DNA from: Actinomycetota bacterium
Lineage (GTDB): Bacteria; Actinomycetota; Coriobacteriia; Anaerosomatales; JAUXNU01
Direction of reading: 5' to 3'
Assembly: GCA_030682655.1 (NCBI GenBank)
Contig: JAUXNU010000092.1
Span: forward strand, 1-58,412
Length of the DNA stretch: 58,412 nt
Shown: in pieces, positions 27,945 to 37,164 of the stretch
Layout: each line of letters opens with the position of its first letter
How positions within the stretch are numbered: the first letter of the stretch is position 1
Position numbers and translations under genes: made by a program
The notes under the pieces: model-generated
What the model was told of the DNA's origin: nothing
The model's input: the letters and a program-made list of their open reading frames with translations, nothing else
The model's database searches: none

Positions 27945-28519
27945 GGTGTGCCCCCGCTCGGTATCGTCCCGGCGAGTCCCTCGGGAACCACGTACAGCGT
28001 GCTCCTGCCGGTGTCCGCATAGAGCACGAACCGCATCGCAGGCTCGTCCGGTCGCACGCCGAACACTCCCTTGGGATAGGCAACGAGCCGCCCTGCGATC
28101 TTCCATCGCTGGATCGTCGCAGCCCCGACACGAGCGTCGTACTTCGCGACCGTAGCAGCGCCGCCTACGAACGGATCGATGAGTCTGGGATCTATCGTCT
28201 GCTGATCCGCCCCGGCGAACCTGTCAGGCTTGACGTTGACCAGATCGTCGCGATCCTCAGGCACTACAAGCGACTCCACGACCCCGTCCGAGAGATCGCG
28301 CGCCGCAATCGCAACGATAACGCTGAGCGTCCGCGCACGACTCTGCGCGCCGGCGACCTCCTCGAAACCCGCAGCCCGGAACGGACGCGGGAGCTTCCAG
28401 TGCCCGGGCAGCGTCACGAGGTCGACAACGAGCACCGCCCCGAGCACGGCGAGCGCGGCAAGCGCCACGAGCGCTCCCGTGCGCTTCGAGCCGGACTGAA
28501 AGCGGGCGGCAGGTTCCAT
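27941..28519 (-). CDS. Membrane-anchored protein of unknown function
   Basis: 192 residues: a basic start, one hydrophobic segment (about residues 15-35) and an outside domain of mixed strands. I recognise no family. A GGGGAGG ribosome site is very close to the ATG. It is the first gene of a chain of overlapping minus-strand genes running to 20365 and begins 61 bases after the ahbAB stop, so it may share the heme transcript. The downstream gene overlaps its stop by four bases. Confidence 0.6.
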   Translation of the reverse strand: MEPAARFQSGSKRTGALVALAALAVLGAVLVVDLVTLPGHWKLPRPFRAAGFEEVAGAQSRARTLSVIVAIAARDLSDGVVESLVVPEDRDDLVNVKPDRFAGADQQTIDPRLIDPFVGGAATVAKYDARVGAATIQRWKIAGRLVAYPKGVFGVRPDEPAMRFVLYADTGRSTLYVVPEGLAGTIPSGGTP

Positions 28520-28580
28520 GTCCTCCCCGAATGCGTCTCACAATGATGACGTCGGTCCCAAACCTCGACGAACCGCCGCC

Positions 28581-29657
28581 TCAGTCCTCGGCGAAGTACC
28601 TCATCGACGTCTTCTTGAACTCACGCGTAGAGTACAGCAGTCGCGGCGCGGGCAGGCCAACGGCCTCCTGGATGCGTCGTGCGACGTCCTCGCACTCCTC
28701 GGACGTGCGCCCGTGGATCATCGTGTAGAGGTTCGCCGGCCACTGGGACAGCCGAGGACGCTCGTAGCAGTGGCTGACCTCCTTGAAGGACGCCATGATC
28801 TGTCCGACCTCCTCGATGCGCTCCGGAGGGCAGTCCCATACGCCCATCGCGTTGGCGGCGAAGCCGGTCTTGTGGTGCTTGATCGCCGCACCGAACCGTC
28901 GAATGACGCCGCTCTCCACCCACGCCTGGGTGCGCCCGATCGTCCAGCGCTGCGTCTCGTCCACGCCCTGCATCTCGAGCATGGCATGCAGCTCCTCGAA
29001 CGGATGCTCTCCGGTCGGCAGGTCTTCCTGCAGCAACCGCGCTAGCGCCCTCTCGTCCTCGGAAAGCTCGACCGCCTCCGTCTCCGCAGGCTTCACGATC
29101 GGCGGCGCGTCGGTCCGCGCTCCCCGCTCACCGGTCAGATCGAAGTCGACCCTGATCTTGAAGAGCCGGATCGCCGGCAGGTCGAGTATGTCGTCGATAC
29201 CGCTGCGCTCCGCGATCTCGCCAAGGATCTCCTCGATGCGCCCGGCCGATTCCGCGATGAGCGTGAACCAGACGTTGTAGCGGTCCTGCCGCAGGTAGTT
29301 GTGGGTGACGTTCGGATACTCGCCAATGATCGCCGCGACCTCGTCGACCCGCGCTTCCGGCGTCGCGATCGCACACAGTGTAGAGCGGTAGCCGAGGCGG
29401 TGGCTGTCGAAGATCGCGCCTACACGCCGGATGACGCCGGTCAGCCGCATCTTGACGACGCTATCGAGCACGTCCATCTCGGTCGTCTCGAACCCTGCCT
29501 CAGAGAGCCGCGCCGCTAGCGTGCAGTACGGCGAGTCGTCGATCGGGAAGCCGGCCTGGATCTCGGTGAGCACCCGGCGGTCGAGCTCGGTCAGCTCGCT
29601 TCCCGAGTCCGCAGCCCCCGCGGCACCCACGCCCGCCATTGCGTCCGCCGCGCTCAT
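28581..29657 (-). CDS. ahbAB: Siroheme decarboxylase, AhbA-AhbB fusion
   Basis: About 358 residues with two similar Lrp/AsnC-like halves, about 22-175 and 198-358. Each carries the family motif: GVIRRVGAIFDSHRLGY in the first, GVIRRFGAAIKHHKTGF in the second. The family (AhbA/AhbB, NirD/NirL/NirG/NirH) decarboxylates siroheme at C12 and C18 to 12,18-didecarboxysiroheme. The two subunits are usually separate genes, so a single chain is notable. The start at 29657 overlaps the ahbD stop (ATGA). The acidic, Ala-rich first 20 residues are dispensable-looking. Confidence 0.92.
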   Translation of the reverse strand: MSAADAMAGVGAAGAADSGSELTELDRRVLTEIQAGFPIDDSPYCTLAARLSEAGFETTEMDVLDSVVKMRLTGVIRRVGAIFDSHRLGYRSTLCAIATPEARVDEVAAIIGEYPNVTHNYLRQDRYNVWFTLIAESAGRIEEILGEIAERSGIDDILDLPAIRLFKIRVDFDLTGERGARTDAPPIVKPAETEAVELSEDERALARLLQEDLPTGEHPFEELHAMLEMQGVDETQRWTIGRTQAWVESGVIRRFGAAIKHHKTGFAANAMGVWDCPPERIEEVGQIMASFKEVSHCYERPRLSQWPANLYTMIHGRTSEECEDVARRIQEAVGLPAPRLLYSTREFKKTSMRYFAED

Positions 29658-31135
29658 GCGCCGTGCCCGTCGCCGGTCGTCGAGACACCCACGTCCTCGG
29701 CGGCCTCTTCGAGCGTGCATTCGCCCTTCCACGCGGGCGGTTCGTAGACGCAATACGGCTCGGCCTCCATGTAGTCACCCGTGATCTCGAGAGCCCGTGC
29801 CCGGCACCCGCCGCAGACGGCCTTGTACTCGCAGGCCCCGCACTTGCCCTTGAGCAGCGAGTAGTCGCGCAGGTCGCCCAGGACCTTCGACTCGGTCCAG
29901 ATCTCCGAGAACGGCTGTTCCTTGACGTTTCCAAGCTGCATATCGAAGTAGCCGCACGGCTGGATGTCGCCCACGTGGCTGACGAAGCAGAAGGTGATGC
30001 CGCCAAGGCACCCGCGCGTCATCGCGTCGAGCCCGTACTCCTCGCGGGTGACCTTCTTGCCCTCGGCCTTGGCCTTCTGGCGGATGATGCGGTAGTAGTG
30101 CGGCGCGTCGGTCGGCTTGAAGTGCAGCGGCGAGGTCTTCTGCCGCTCGTAGGCCCACTCGAGCACCCGTTCGTACTCGGCGGGTGGCAGCTCCTTCTCG
30201 AGCAGGTCGCTACCGCGCCCTGTCGGGACGAGCATGAAGATGTGGAACGCATCCACGCCGAGGTCCTCGGCGAGTGTGTGCATCTCCTCCATCTTGTCGG
30301 CGTTGAGCGTCGTGACGGTCATGTTGATCTGGACGCCTACGCCGTGCCGCTTGGCGATCTTGATGCCCTCGATCGTGGCGTCGAAGCACCCCGCCTGACC
30401 GCGGAAGGCGTCGTGCTCCTCTGCGGAGGGGAAATCGACGGACACGCTGATGCGCGGGATCTTGTGCGCGGCCATCTGCGCCGCGATCTCCTCGGTGATG
30501 AGCGTGGCGTTCGTGCCGATGACCGGCATCGCGCCCGCTCCTTGCGCGTAGTCGACGATCTCCCAGATGTCGGGCCGCATGAGTGGCTCGCCACCGGTAA
30601 GGATGATGATCGGGTTCGTGATGGTCACGATGTCGTCGATGACCGACTTGATCTGGTCGAGCTTCAGCTCACCTTCGTAGTGGCCGAACTCCGCGGCCGC
30701 GCGGCAGTGCGCGCAGGAGAGGTTGCACGAGCGCGTGATCTCCCACGCGATGATGCGCGGCGCCTTGATGCCCGTGCGCTCCTGGTATGCGATCGCGGCA
30801 GGCCCGCCACCGGGACGGAAGCCCACCGAGCGCGCTCCGCCGTGCCGCTGGCGCTCGCCGCCCGGCCCGCCGGGAGTGCTCGCTGGGTGGTTGACGGGGG
30901 GACCGGCGGTCGTTCGGGGATGACCGAAGGGAGCCTCCGCAGGGCGGTCTTGGCCCGAGGACAGCGACTGGAGGTCGTCCCCGCGACCGCCGAGGGGCAC
31001 CGAGATGCCAACCTCCCCGCAGCCAGCCTCGGCGTCCGCCATCTCCTGCTCATCGATCGTGGGAGCCTCGTCGCCGAACTCCTCGCCCAGTTCGAGGTCG
31101 GGTCGGGCGTCAGGGTTTCCTACATTGTCCGTCAT
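29654..31135 (-). CDS. ahbD: AhbD-like heme synthase (radical SAM, SPASM)
   Basis: 493 residues. The radical SAM cluster is SCNLSCAHC with cysteines near 137, 141 and 144, followed by ILTGGEPLMRPDIW. The C-terminal SPASM-type cluster reads CGACEYKAVCGGCRARA. AhbD oxidatively decarboxylates the two propionates of Fe-coproporphyrin III to vinyls, giving heme b. The first 115 residues are a low-complexity acidic then Pro/Gly/His-rich extension. The ATG at 31135 has AAGGAG ten bases upstream, so the extension appears to be translated. Context with ahbAB and ahbC supports the call over other SPASM proteins. Confidence 0.92.
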   Translation of the reverse strand: MTDNVGNPDARPDLELGEEFGDEAPTIDEQEMADAEAGCGEVGISVPLGGRGDDLQSLSSGQDRPAEAPFGHPRTTAGPPVNHPASTPGGPGGERQRHGGARSVGFRPGGGPAAIAYQERTGIKAPRIIAWEITRSCNLSCAHCRAAAEFGHYEGELKLDQIKSVIDDIVTITNPIIILTGGEPLMRPDIWEIVDYAQGAGAMPVIGTNATLITEEIAAQMAAHKIPRISVSVDFPSAEEHDAFRGQAGCFDATIEGIKIAKRHGVGVQINMTVTTLNADKMEEMHTLAEDLGVDAFHIFMLVPTGRGSDLLEKELPPAEYERVLEWAYERQKTSPLHFKPTDAPHYYRIIRQKAKAEGKKVTREEYGLDAMTRGCLGGITFCFVSHVGDIQPCGYFDMQLGNVKEQPFSEIWTESKVLGDLRDYSLLKGKCGACEYKAVCGGCRARALEITGDYMEAEPYCVYEPPAWKGECTLEEAAEDVGVSTTGDGHGA

Positions 31136-31213
31136 GCTTGATATGCTCCTTCTCTAATCCGGTCCACACCGAGTCTGCAAGAATCGCGCCTCGCGCGCCA
31201 CCGGGAATGACTC

Positions 31214-32533
31214 CTATGTGATTCCGGCAAACCATTTCCACGCCGGGACGATCTCAACGGTGCCGGGGCCGATGCCGATGCTGTCCTCGGCGCGCAAGCT
31301 CACCATCGTCGCACTGCCGAGACCCAGCTCCGACATCGCTTCACCGAGTGCACGCGTCTCGCGCAGCAATGTCGCCTCGCTCCCTGGTTCCGCACACACC
31401 TGGACGAGTTCGCGAGACGTGCCCGCCTCAACGTCGCCGATCACGAAGTCGACCTCATGACCACTCTGCGTCACGTAGTACGATATCGCGCCGTCCCGCA
31501 GACGACCGAGGCGGCGGCGAAGTTCAACGTACACCGCAGTCTCGAGTCGCGCACCCACGTTTTCGGCCGCAGCCACCGAGACGGCTAGGGCAAGGCCCGG
31601 ATCGATCGCGTAGATCTTGCGTGGCAAGCGCACCCGCTCCGAATGCGAGACACGAAACGCGCTCACCGGGGAGACCAGATACGCGTCGGTCAAGTGATCG
31701 AGCAGCGCGTGCAGCGTGTTCTTGCCCACTTCGATGCCGAGCGACCTCATCGACTGGTACGTCTTGTTCACCGAGAACAGGCTACCCGTTTGCCGAAGGA
31801 GACTCAGCGCGAACCACCTCGCTGACGAGGGGCTGGCTCCGCCATGTCTCTCGATCACGTCGCGCACGACCACGAGCTCCACGTAGTCCTGCAGTGTTCG
31901 CACGCGTTCCGGATACTCGAGTCCTTGCACCGCAGGGAACCCGCCGACCTCGAGATAGCGGTCCAGATGAGCCTCGAGAAGGGAGCGTCGCCGAGGACCA
32001 ACGGGCTCGTCGCCGAAGGCGATCCCGACGTGGCGCGCCGACTCCTGGAAGCTGAACGGCAACACCTCTACGGCTGCGCCACGACCGCGGAACTCGGTCG
32101 CCACCTCGGTTGAGAGCAGTTTGGCCGAGGAGCCGGAGACGAACAGTCTCGCCTCCTCGGTATCCAGAACACGGCGCGCGAATCGCGACCACCCGTCGAC
32201 AACCTGTATCTCATCAAAGAACAGGAACGCACCCGCTTCGCGAGCCTGAGGTTCGTGCCGGTAGAACGTTTCAAGCGCCTCCGAGAGCGTCTCGAGCGTC
32301 GGACGACCGAGACGGTCGTCTTCGAGGTTCAGGTACAGCATCCGTCGCTTGTCGACGCCGCTCTCGACGAGTCGCTTCATCTCCTGAAACAGCAGGTACG
32401 TCTTCCCCGACCGGCGCATGCCGACGAGCACGCTGGCGGTGTTTGGAACCTCGGGCAGCACGATATCGCGCGTGGTGAGGTCCGGCAACGGACGCTCCTG
32501 GAACTGCCCTATGAGAGTCTCGAGTGCATTCAC
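31214..32533 (-). CDS. AAA ATPase with DUF4143 domain
   Basis: 439 residues. The Walker A region is VLVGMRRSGKTYLLFQEM, Walker B is AFLFFDEIQVVDGW, and LFVSGSSAKLLSTEVATEFR is the AAA_14 sensor stretch. The C-terminal part has IDPGLALAVS and a DUF4143-type nuclease-like end with SGHEVDFVIGD. Members occur widely as solitary, often laterally moved genes with unclear function. It interrupts the heme genes between hemB and ahbD and has its own promoter inside a perfect palindrome (32547-32585). The GTG start has GGGAG nine bases upstream. Confidence 0.9.
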   Translation of the reverse strand: MNALETLIGQFQERPLPDLTTRDIVLPEVPNTASVLVGMRRSGKTYLLFQEMKRLVESGVDKRRMLYLNLEDDRLGRPTLETLSEALETFYRHEPQAREAGAFLFFDEIQVVDGWSRFARRVLDTEEARLFVSGSSAKLLSTEVATEFRGRGAAVEVLPFSFQESARHVGIAFGDEPVGPRRRSLLEAHLDRYLEVGGFPAVQGLEYPERVRTLQDYVELVVVRDVIERHGGASPSSARWFALSLLRQTGSLFSVNKTYQSMRSLGIEVGKNTLHALLDHLTDAYLVSPVSAFRVSHSERVRLPRKIYAIDPGLALAVSVAAAENVGARLETAVYVELRRRLGRLRDGAISYYVTQSGHEVDFVIGDVEAGTSRELVQVCAEPGSEATLLRETRALGEAMSELGLGSATMVSLRAEDSIGIGPGTVEIVPAWKWFAGIT

Positions 32534-32546
32534 GATGTGTCACTCC

Positions 32547-32585
32547 CTGAGAGACACATTATCACGGATGTGTCTCTCAGTGCAA
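32547..32585 (-). promoter_or_regulatory. Promoter embedded in a perfect 13-bp palindrome (ATPase gene)
   Basis: On the minus strand TTGCAC (32585-32580) and GATAAT (32563-32558) are 16 bases apart, a good sigma-70-type promoter. The -10 lies between the arms of an exact inverted repeat, CTGAGAGACACAT at 32547-32559 and ATGTGTCTCTCAG at 32568-32580, with an eight-base spacer. Transcription would start near 32551, 18 bases before the GTG. A repressor bound to the arms would block the promoter. The regulator is not identified; autoregulation by the ATPase is possible. Confidence 0.7.
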
Positions 32586-32602
32586 GCCACATATGCCCCA
32601 GT

Positions 32603-32623
32603 GTGTATCTCGATGAGAGACAC
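32603..32623. repeat. Second, imperfect copy of the GTGTCTCTC palindrome
   Basis: GTGTATCTC at 32603-32611 and GAGAGACAC at 32615-32623 form an inverted repeat with one mismatch and a three-base spacer. The half-site is the same as in the promoter palindrome about 25 bases away, so it may be an auxiliary operator. Confidence 0.5.
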
Positions 32624-32666
32624 GTCGAAGATGGCGCAGGGCCCTCGAACGCGGACCGCTGGCCCG

Positions 32667-33647
32667 TTAGCCCTTCTTGAGCCAGCGTGCTGCGTCCTTG
32701 GCGTGATACGTGAGGATAAGGTCCGCACCGGCGCGCTTGAACCCGGTGAGCGTCTCGAGCACGACACGCTTCTCGTCGATCCAGCCGTTGGCTGCGGCTG
32801 CCTTCACCATCGCGTACTCGCCGCTCACGTTGTAGGCGGCCGTCGGATAGCCGAAGTCGTCCTTCACGCGGCGGATGATGTCCATGTAGGCAAGCGCCGG
32901 CTTGACCATGACGATGTCGGCACCTTCGTCGATATCGAGCGCGACCTCGCGCATCGCCTCGTCACCGTTGGCGGGATCCATCTGGTAGGCGCGGCGATCG
33001 CCGAAGGCGGGAGCACTGTCGGCAGCGTCGCGGAAGGGCCCGTAGTACGCGCTTGAGTACTTGGCAGCGTAGCTCATGATCGGAGTGTCGGTGAAACCCT
33101 CGGCGTCGAGCGCAGAGCGGATCGCCGCGACACGCCCGTCCATCATGTCGCTCGGGGCAACCATGTCCGCGCCTGCCTCGGCGTGGCTGAGCGCGGTCGA
33201 CGCCAGCATCTCCAGCGTCACGTCGTTCATCACGCAGCCGCCCTCATCGATCGCACCGCAATGGCCGTGCGAGGTGTATTCGCACATGCACACGTCCGTG
33301 ATCACGTAGAAGTCCGGGTCGTGCGCCTTGATCGTGCGGATCGCCTGCTGAACGATGCCGTCGGGGTCCATGGCACCGCTTCCGGCCTCGTCCTTGACCG
33401 ACGGGACGCCGAAGAGGATGACGGCCGGGACGCCGAGCTTCTTGAGTTCGTCGATCTCGCCGGGCAGCTGGTCGAGCGAAAGGTTGAACTGACCCGGCAT
33501 CGAGACGATCTCCCGGCGCACGCCCTTGCCGAACTCGACAAACAGCGGGTATATCAAGTCGCCTGCATCAAGCGTGGTCTCGCGCACCATCGAGCGCAGA
33601 ACCTCGCTCTTGCGAAGCCTCCTCGGACGGTAGGTTGGAAACTCCAT
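32667..33647 (-). CDS. hemB: Porphobilinogen synthase (ALA dehydratase)
   Basis: 326 residues, normal length. It condenses two 5-aminolevulinate molecules to porphobilinogen. The zinc-site motif [14 protein letters not shown] shows a Cys-rich, zinc-dependent form. The two Schiff-base lysines lie in [15 protein letters not shown] and [29 protein letters not shown] is also a family mark. It follows the 75-aa membrane protein by 12 bases on the same strand and is separated from ahbC by a tRNA gene. Confidence 0.97.
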   Translation of the reverse strand: MEFPTYRPRRLRKSEVLRSMVRETTLDAGDLIYPLFVEFGKGVRREIVSMPGQFNLSLDQLPGEIDELKKLGVPAVILFGVPSVKDEAGSGAMDPDGIVQQAIRTIKAHDPDFYVITDVCMCEYTSHGHCGAIDEGGCVMNDVTLEMLASTALSHAEAGADMVAPSDMMDGRVAAIRSALDAEGFTDTPIMSYAAKYSSAYYGPFRDAADSAPAFGDRRAYQMDPANGDEAMREVALDIDEGADIVMVKPALAYMDIIRRVKDDFGYPTAAYNVSGEYAMVKAAAANGWIDEKRVVLETLTGFKRAGADLILTYHAKDAARWLKKG

Positions 33648-33659
33648 GGGGGTGCCTTC

Positions 33660-33887
33660 CTACTCGACGAACTCCTCGATCTTGATGGGCTCGTTCGCGC
33701 CGGTGTCCTCGGCGGCCTTCTTGGCAACAACGCCGGTCTGGAAGTCGACCCAGCGTTTGAAGATCATCACGGCCCAGATCGCGACGACCACCATGGCGAT
33801 CCAGTACAGCACCTGGATCGTGGGGCCGGCGTAGTACATGAACTGCTGGAACCAAGCGTCAAAACCCGAAGCGGCGGTCGTTGTCAT
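33660..33887 (-). CDS. Small single-pass membrane protein
   Basis: 75 residues. One hydrophobic helix (about residues 23-44) is flanked by a polar start and a charged, acidic tail. The ATG at 33887 has AGGGAG eight bases upstream, and the gene sits 12 bases before hemB, so it is probably translated and cotranscribed with it. I recognise no family. A role in heme handling at the membrane is only a guess from position. Confidence 0.6.
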   Translation of the reverse strand: MTTTAASGFDAWFQQFMYYAGPTIQVLYWIAMVVVAIWAVMIFKRWVDFQTGVVAKKAAEDTGANEPIKIEEFVE

Positions 33888-34042
33888 TCCGATTCTCCCT
33901 CTTCGTCTGCGACCCGTGCGGGCCCCATTGTTGCGGCGCCCCTCCCCGGCACCCGCCAAGGAGTTCCACGCCATCCATTGCATCGTACCCGTAGAGCAGG
34001 TCGAGGCGCTCCGCATGCGCGGACCGCCTCGACAGAATCACC

Positions 34043-34118
34043 TGGTGGAGACGAGCGGATTCGAACCGCCGACCTCTGCCGTGCGAAGGCAGCGCTCTCC
34101 CAACTGAGCCACGTCCCC
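34043..34118 (-). tRNA. tRNA-Ala (anticodon CGC)
   Basis: A 76-base cloverleaf read on the minus strand from GGGGACG to an encoded CCA end. The acceptor stem has seven pairs, including the G3-U70 wobble that marks alanine tRNAs. The anticodon stem CTGCC/GGCAG closes the loop TTCGCAC, giving anticodon CGC for GCG codons. GGTTCGAATCC is the T arm. It separates ahbC from the hemB pair, so a processed transcript or two promoters are needed here. Confidence 0.95.
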
Positions 34119-34244
34119 ATCTCGCGCCACGCCCCGGAGGGGCGCAGAGCATACAGTAGTCTGCCGAGCGTATCGCTCTTTGTCAATTCCGGCCGCAGCT
34201 GCCGCACACCCGCACGTGCGCACCCATCGGGTGCATTCTCGCTG

Positions 34245-35522
34245 CTAGTCGACCTCGCCACCGACAGGCGCTCCGGTCTGGGCAGCCATTTCGCCTTCCG
34301 CAAGATCGACCACGTCGGCCACTTCGGCAAGCCCGATCTCCTCGTCCGTGAGGTAGCACGCAGGGTCCGGTGCCCAGAGGTCGCCGGTGGCTGCCTCGGC
34401 ACGCACGCGGAAGTTGCCGCCGCAGATCTGCAGCCACGTGCACTCGGCGCAGCGGCCGGTCACATACGGCCTCTTGTCCTTGAGACGCTTCATCATCTCG
34501 GACTGCTCGGTATCGCCCGAGACATCCGTCCAGATCTGCGAGAACGGACGCTCGCGCACGTTGCCGAGCGAGAAGTGACGCCAGAACTGGTCGGCATAGA
34601 CCTCGCCGTTCCAGCTCACGCAGCCGATGCCGTTACCGGTCGAGTTGCCCTGGTTCCACTGGAGGAGCTGCAAGACGTCCTCGGCACGTTCGGGGTCCTC
34701 TTTGAGCATCTCCATGTAGACGAACGGACCGTCGGCGTGATTGTCGACGGTGAGGACCTCGGGCTCGAGGCCCTTGTCGAACATCGCCTTGGTCTTGTCC
34801 ATGATGAGGCGCACGGCCTGTCGCGTCTCATCATGGTCCAGGTCTTCCTTCATGAGCTCGGAGCCGCGACCGGTATAGACAAGGTGATAGAAGCACGCCC
34901 GCGGGATGTTCTCTTCCTCCATGACCTTGAAGATCTCGGGGATGTCTTGCCAGTTGCGCTTGTTGATCGTCATGCGCAGGCCGACCTTGATGCCGGCGTC
35001 CCGCGAGTTGCGAATGCCTGCGATAGCCTTGTCGAAGCTGCCCGGGAGGCCGCGGAACTTGTCGTGAGTCTCACGCCCGCCGTCGAGGGAGACTCCAACG
35101 TACGAGAGGCCTACCTCGGCGAACTGCTTGGCCTTCTCAGGAGTGATGAGCGTTCCGTTGGTGGAGATGACGACGCGCATGCTCTTGGACTTGGCGTAGT
35201 GCATGAGTTCGAGAAGGTCCCGGCGGATCGTCGGCTCGCCGCCGGAGAACAGCAGCACCGGCGCGCCGTAGTCCGCCAGGTCGTCGATCATCGCCTTGCC
35301 CTCTTCGGTGCTCATCTCGCCGGGGTAGTTGCGGTCCTCGGACTGTGCGTAGCAGTGCACGCACTTGAGGTTGCACCGCTGGGTGCAGTTCCACACGACG
35401 ACGGGCTTCTTGTCGCGGCTGAACTGCAGCAGATCGCTCGGTAGCTGCGCCGAGTCGCGATCGTAGCGCAGCACGTCACCAGGTTCGACGGCCCCGCAGT
35501 ATAGCTTCGAGATTCCAATCAT
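34245..35522 (-). CDS. ahbC: AhbC, 12,18-didecarboxysiroheme deacetylase (radical SAM, SPASM)
   Basis: 425 residues. The N-terminus MIGISKLYCGAVEPGDVLRY is characteristic of AhbC. The radical SAM cysteines lie in QRCNLKCVHC (50, 54 and 57), followed by LLFSGGEPTIRRDLLEL. A C-terminal cluster is in GRCAECTWLQICGGN. AhbC removes the C2 and C7 acetate groups of 12,18-didecarboxysiroheme, forming Fe-coproporphyrin III, the substrate of AhbD. It follows cobA-hemD by 36 bases on the same strand. AGGA precedes the ATG at about twelve bases. Confidence 0.94.
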   Translation of the reverse strand: MIGISKLYCGAVEPGDVLRYDRDSAQLPSDLLQFSRDKKPVVVWNCTQRCNLKCVHCYAQSEDRNYPGEMSTEEGKAMIDDLADYGAPVLLFSGGEPTIRRDLLELMHYAKSKSMRVVISTNGTLITPEKAKQFAEVGLSYVGVSLDGGRETHDKFRGLPGSFDKAIAGIRNSRDAGIKVGLRMTINKRNWQDIPEIFKVMEEENIPRACFYHLVYTGRGSELMKEDLDHDETRQAVRLIMDKTKAMFDKGLEPEVLTVDNHADGPFVYMEMLKEDPERAEDVLQLLQWNQGNSTGNGIGCVSWNGEVYADQFWRHFSLGNVRERPFSQIWTDVSGDTEQSEMMKRLKDKRPYVTGRCAECTWLQICGGNFRVRAEAATGDLWAPDPACYLTDEEIGLAEVADVVDLAEGEMAAQTGAPVGGEVD

Positions 35523-35558
35523 GTTTCGTGTGTCCTTTCCGTAGCCGCCGGCACGGCG

Positions 35559-37103
35559 CTAGCATTCTCCGTAGTGGTCGCACACGGCCTGTACGAGGCC
35601 GGGAATCGTGAACTCAGCCGCCTCGACGCCGACCGCTAGCCCAAGGCCGCGCGCAGTGTCACTCGTGATCGGTCCAATCGATGCCACGAGCACGTCGCGC
35701 ATCACATCAGCAACCTCCGTGCCCTCGGGAAGGCCTTCCTCGGCAAGTGCGAAGAAGTTCTTCACCGTGGAGCTCGAGGTGAAGGTCACACAGTCGACGC
35801 TGCCTTCGGCCAGTCGCTGCACCACACTTGTCTCGCCCACGCCAAGGACAGTGCGGTAGACCGGCGCGACGTCGACGATCGCGCCGCGCTCCCGCAGCGT
35901 GTCGGGGAGCACCTCGCGCGCTTCGAGCGCCCGCGGGATGAGCACGCGGCTGCCCTTGCCGACTCCGCGCTCGATGAAACCCTCGAGCACGCCTTCGGCG
36001 CGGTATTCGACCGGGACGTAGTCAGGGCGGATACCGTGTTCCATGCAACGCGCTGCGGTCGCGGGGCCGATAGCGGCAACGCGGCAGCCTGCGAGCTGAC
36101 GCGCGTCGGCATCCATTTCCTCCATGCGCGCGAAGAACTGCTCGACGCCGTTGACGCTCGTCAGCACGATCCAGTCGTACACCTCGATGTTGCGGATAGC
36201 CTCATCGACCAGGTCGAAACTCTCGGGATCGGTGATGCGGATCGTCGGGAATTCGAGCACCTCGGCGCCCAGATCGATGAGCTTCATCGACAGATCGCTT
36301 GCCTGCGCCCGCGAGCGGGTGACCACGACCGTCTTGCCGAACAGCGGCTTGGTCTCGAACCACGAGAGCTCCTCCCGCAGGTTCACGACCTCGCCGACGA
36401 TGGTGATCGCCGGGGCCTTGAAGTTCGCCTCGGCGGCCTTGTCTGCAATATCGGCGAGCGTGCCGACAAGCGTCTCCTGCCGAGGAGTGGTCCCCCACCG
36501 GACGAGCGCAACGGGCGTCTCCGGCGAGCGACCATGCTCGATGAGCCGCGCGCTGATCTCAGGCAGGTTCTTGATGCCCATGAAGAAGCAGATCGTGCCG
36601 ACTGCCGTGGCGAGCTTGTCCCACTTGACGTCAGAGGTCTCCTTGGTGGGATCCTCGTGACCGGTCACGAACGCCACGTCGGTGGTCATGCCCCGGTGCG
36701 TGACCGGGATGCCGGCATAGGCGGGAGCAGCGTAGCCGCTCGAGATGCCTGGGACGACCTCGAAGCGAACGCCGACCTCTTTCAGTGCGAGCGCTTCCTC
36801 GCCTCCCCGGCCGAAGATGAACGGGTCGCCGCCCTTGAGACGCGCAACGATCTTGCCGCCGTCCTCCTGGGCCTTCTCGACGAGTAGCGCGTTGATCTCG
36901 TCCTGAGTGACATGCTTGGAGAAGCCCTTCTTGCCCACGTAGATGAGCTCGGCGTCCTCGCGCGCAGCCGCAAGAAACCGCGGGTTGGCGAGATAGTCGT
37001 AGATCACGATGTCGGCCTCGGCAAGGCATTCCATGCCGCGGATCGTCATGAGCCCCGGATCGCCCGGTCCGGCGCCGATCAGGTACACGATGGGAGCACC
37101 CAT
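35559..37103 (-). CDS. cobA-hemD: Uroporphyrinogen-III methyltransferase / uroporphyrinogen-III synthase fusion
   Basis: About 514 residues. The first 245 are a CobA/SUMT domain: [35 protein letters not shown] and [20 protein letters not shown]. The second half, from about 255, is HemD-like with [17 protein letters not shown] and [12 protein letters not shown]. One chain thus closes hydroxymethylbilane to uroporphyrinogen III and methylates it to precorrin-2, directing flux into siroheme. I use the ATG at 37103, with GAGGAGG four bases upstream, over the TTG three bases earlier. It follows hemC by 61 bases. Confidence 0.95.
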   Translation of the reverse strand: MGAPIVYLIGAGPGDPGLMTIRGMECLAEADIVIYDYLANPRFLAAAREDAELIYVGKKGFSKHVTQDEINALLVEKAQEDGGKIVARLKGGDPFIFGRGGEEALALKEVGVRFEVVPGISSGYAAPAYAGIPVTHRGMTTDVAFVTGHEDPTKETSDVKWDKLATAVGTICFFMGIKNLPEISARLIEHGRSPETPVALVRWGTTPRQETLVGTLADIADKAAEANFKAPAITIVGEVVNLREELSWFETKPLFGKTVVVTRSRAQASDLSMKLIDLGAEVLEFPTIRITDPESFDLVDEAIRNIEVYDWIVLTSVNGVEQFFARMEEMDADARQLAGCRVAAIGPATAARCMEHGIRPDYVPVEYRAEGVLEGFIERGVGKGSRVLIPRALEAREVLPDTLRERGAIVDVAPVYRTVLGVGETSVVQRLAEGSVDCVTFTSSSTVKNFFALAEEGLPEGTEVADVMRDVLVASIGPITSDTARGLGLAVGVEAAEFTIPGLVQAVCDHYGEC

Positions 37104-37164
37104 CAAACCTCCTCAAGACTGTAGGGTGTGTCGTCCGTTGCCACGCAAACGGCCTGCCGAGGAC

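Noticed and set aside
33183-35444. 753-codon plus-strand open frame
   Set aside because: It runs antisense through hemB, the tRNA and ahbC, which are certain; its composition is that of an antisense shadow.
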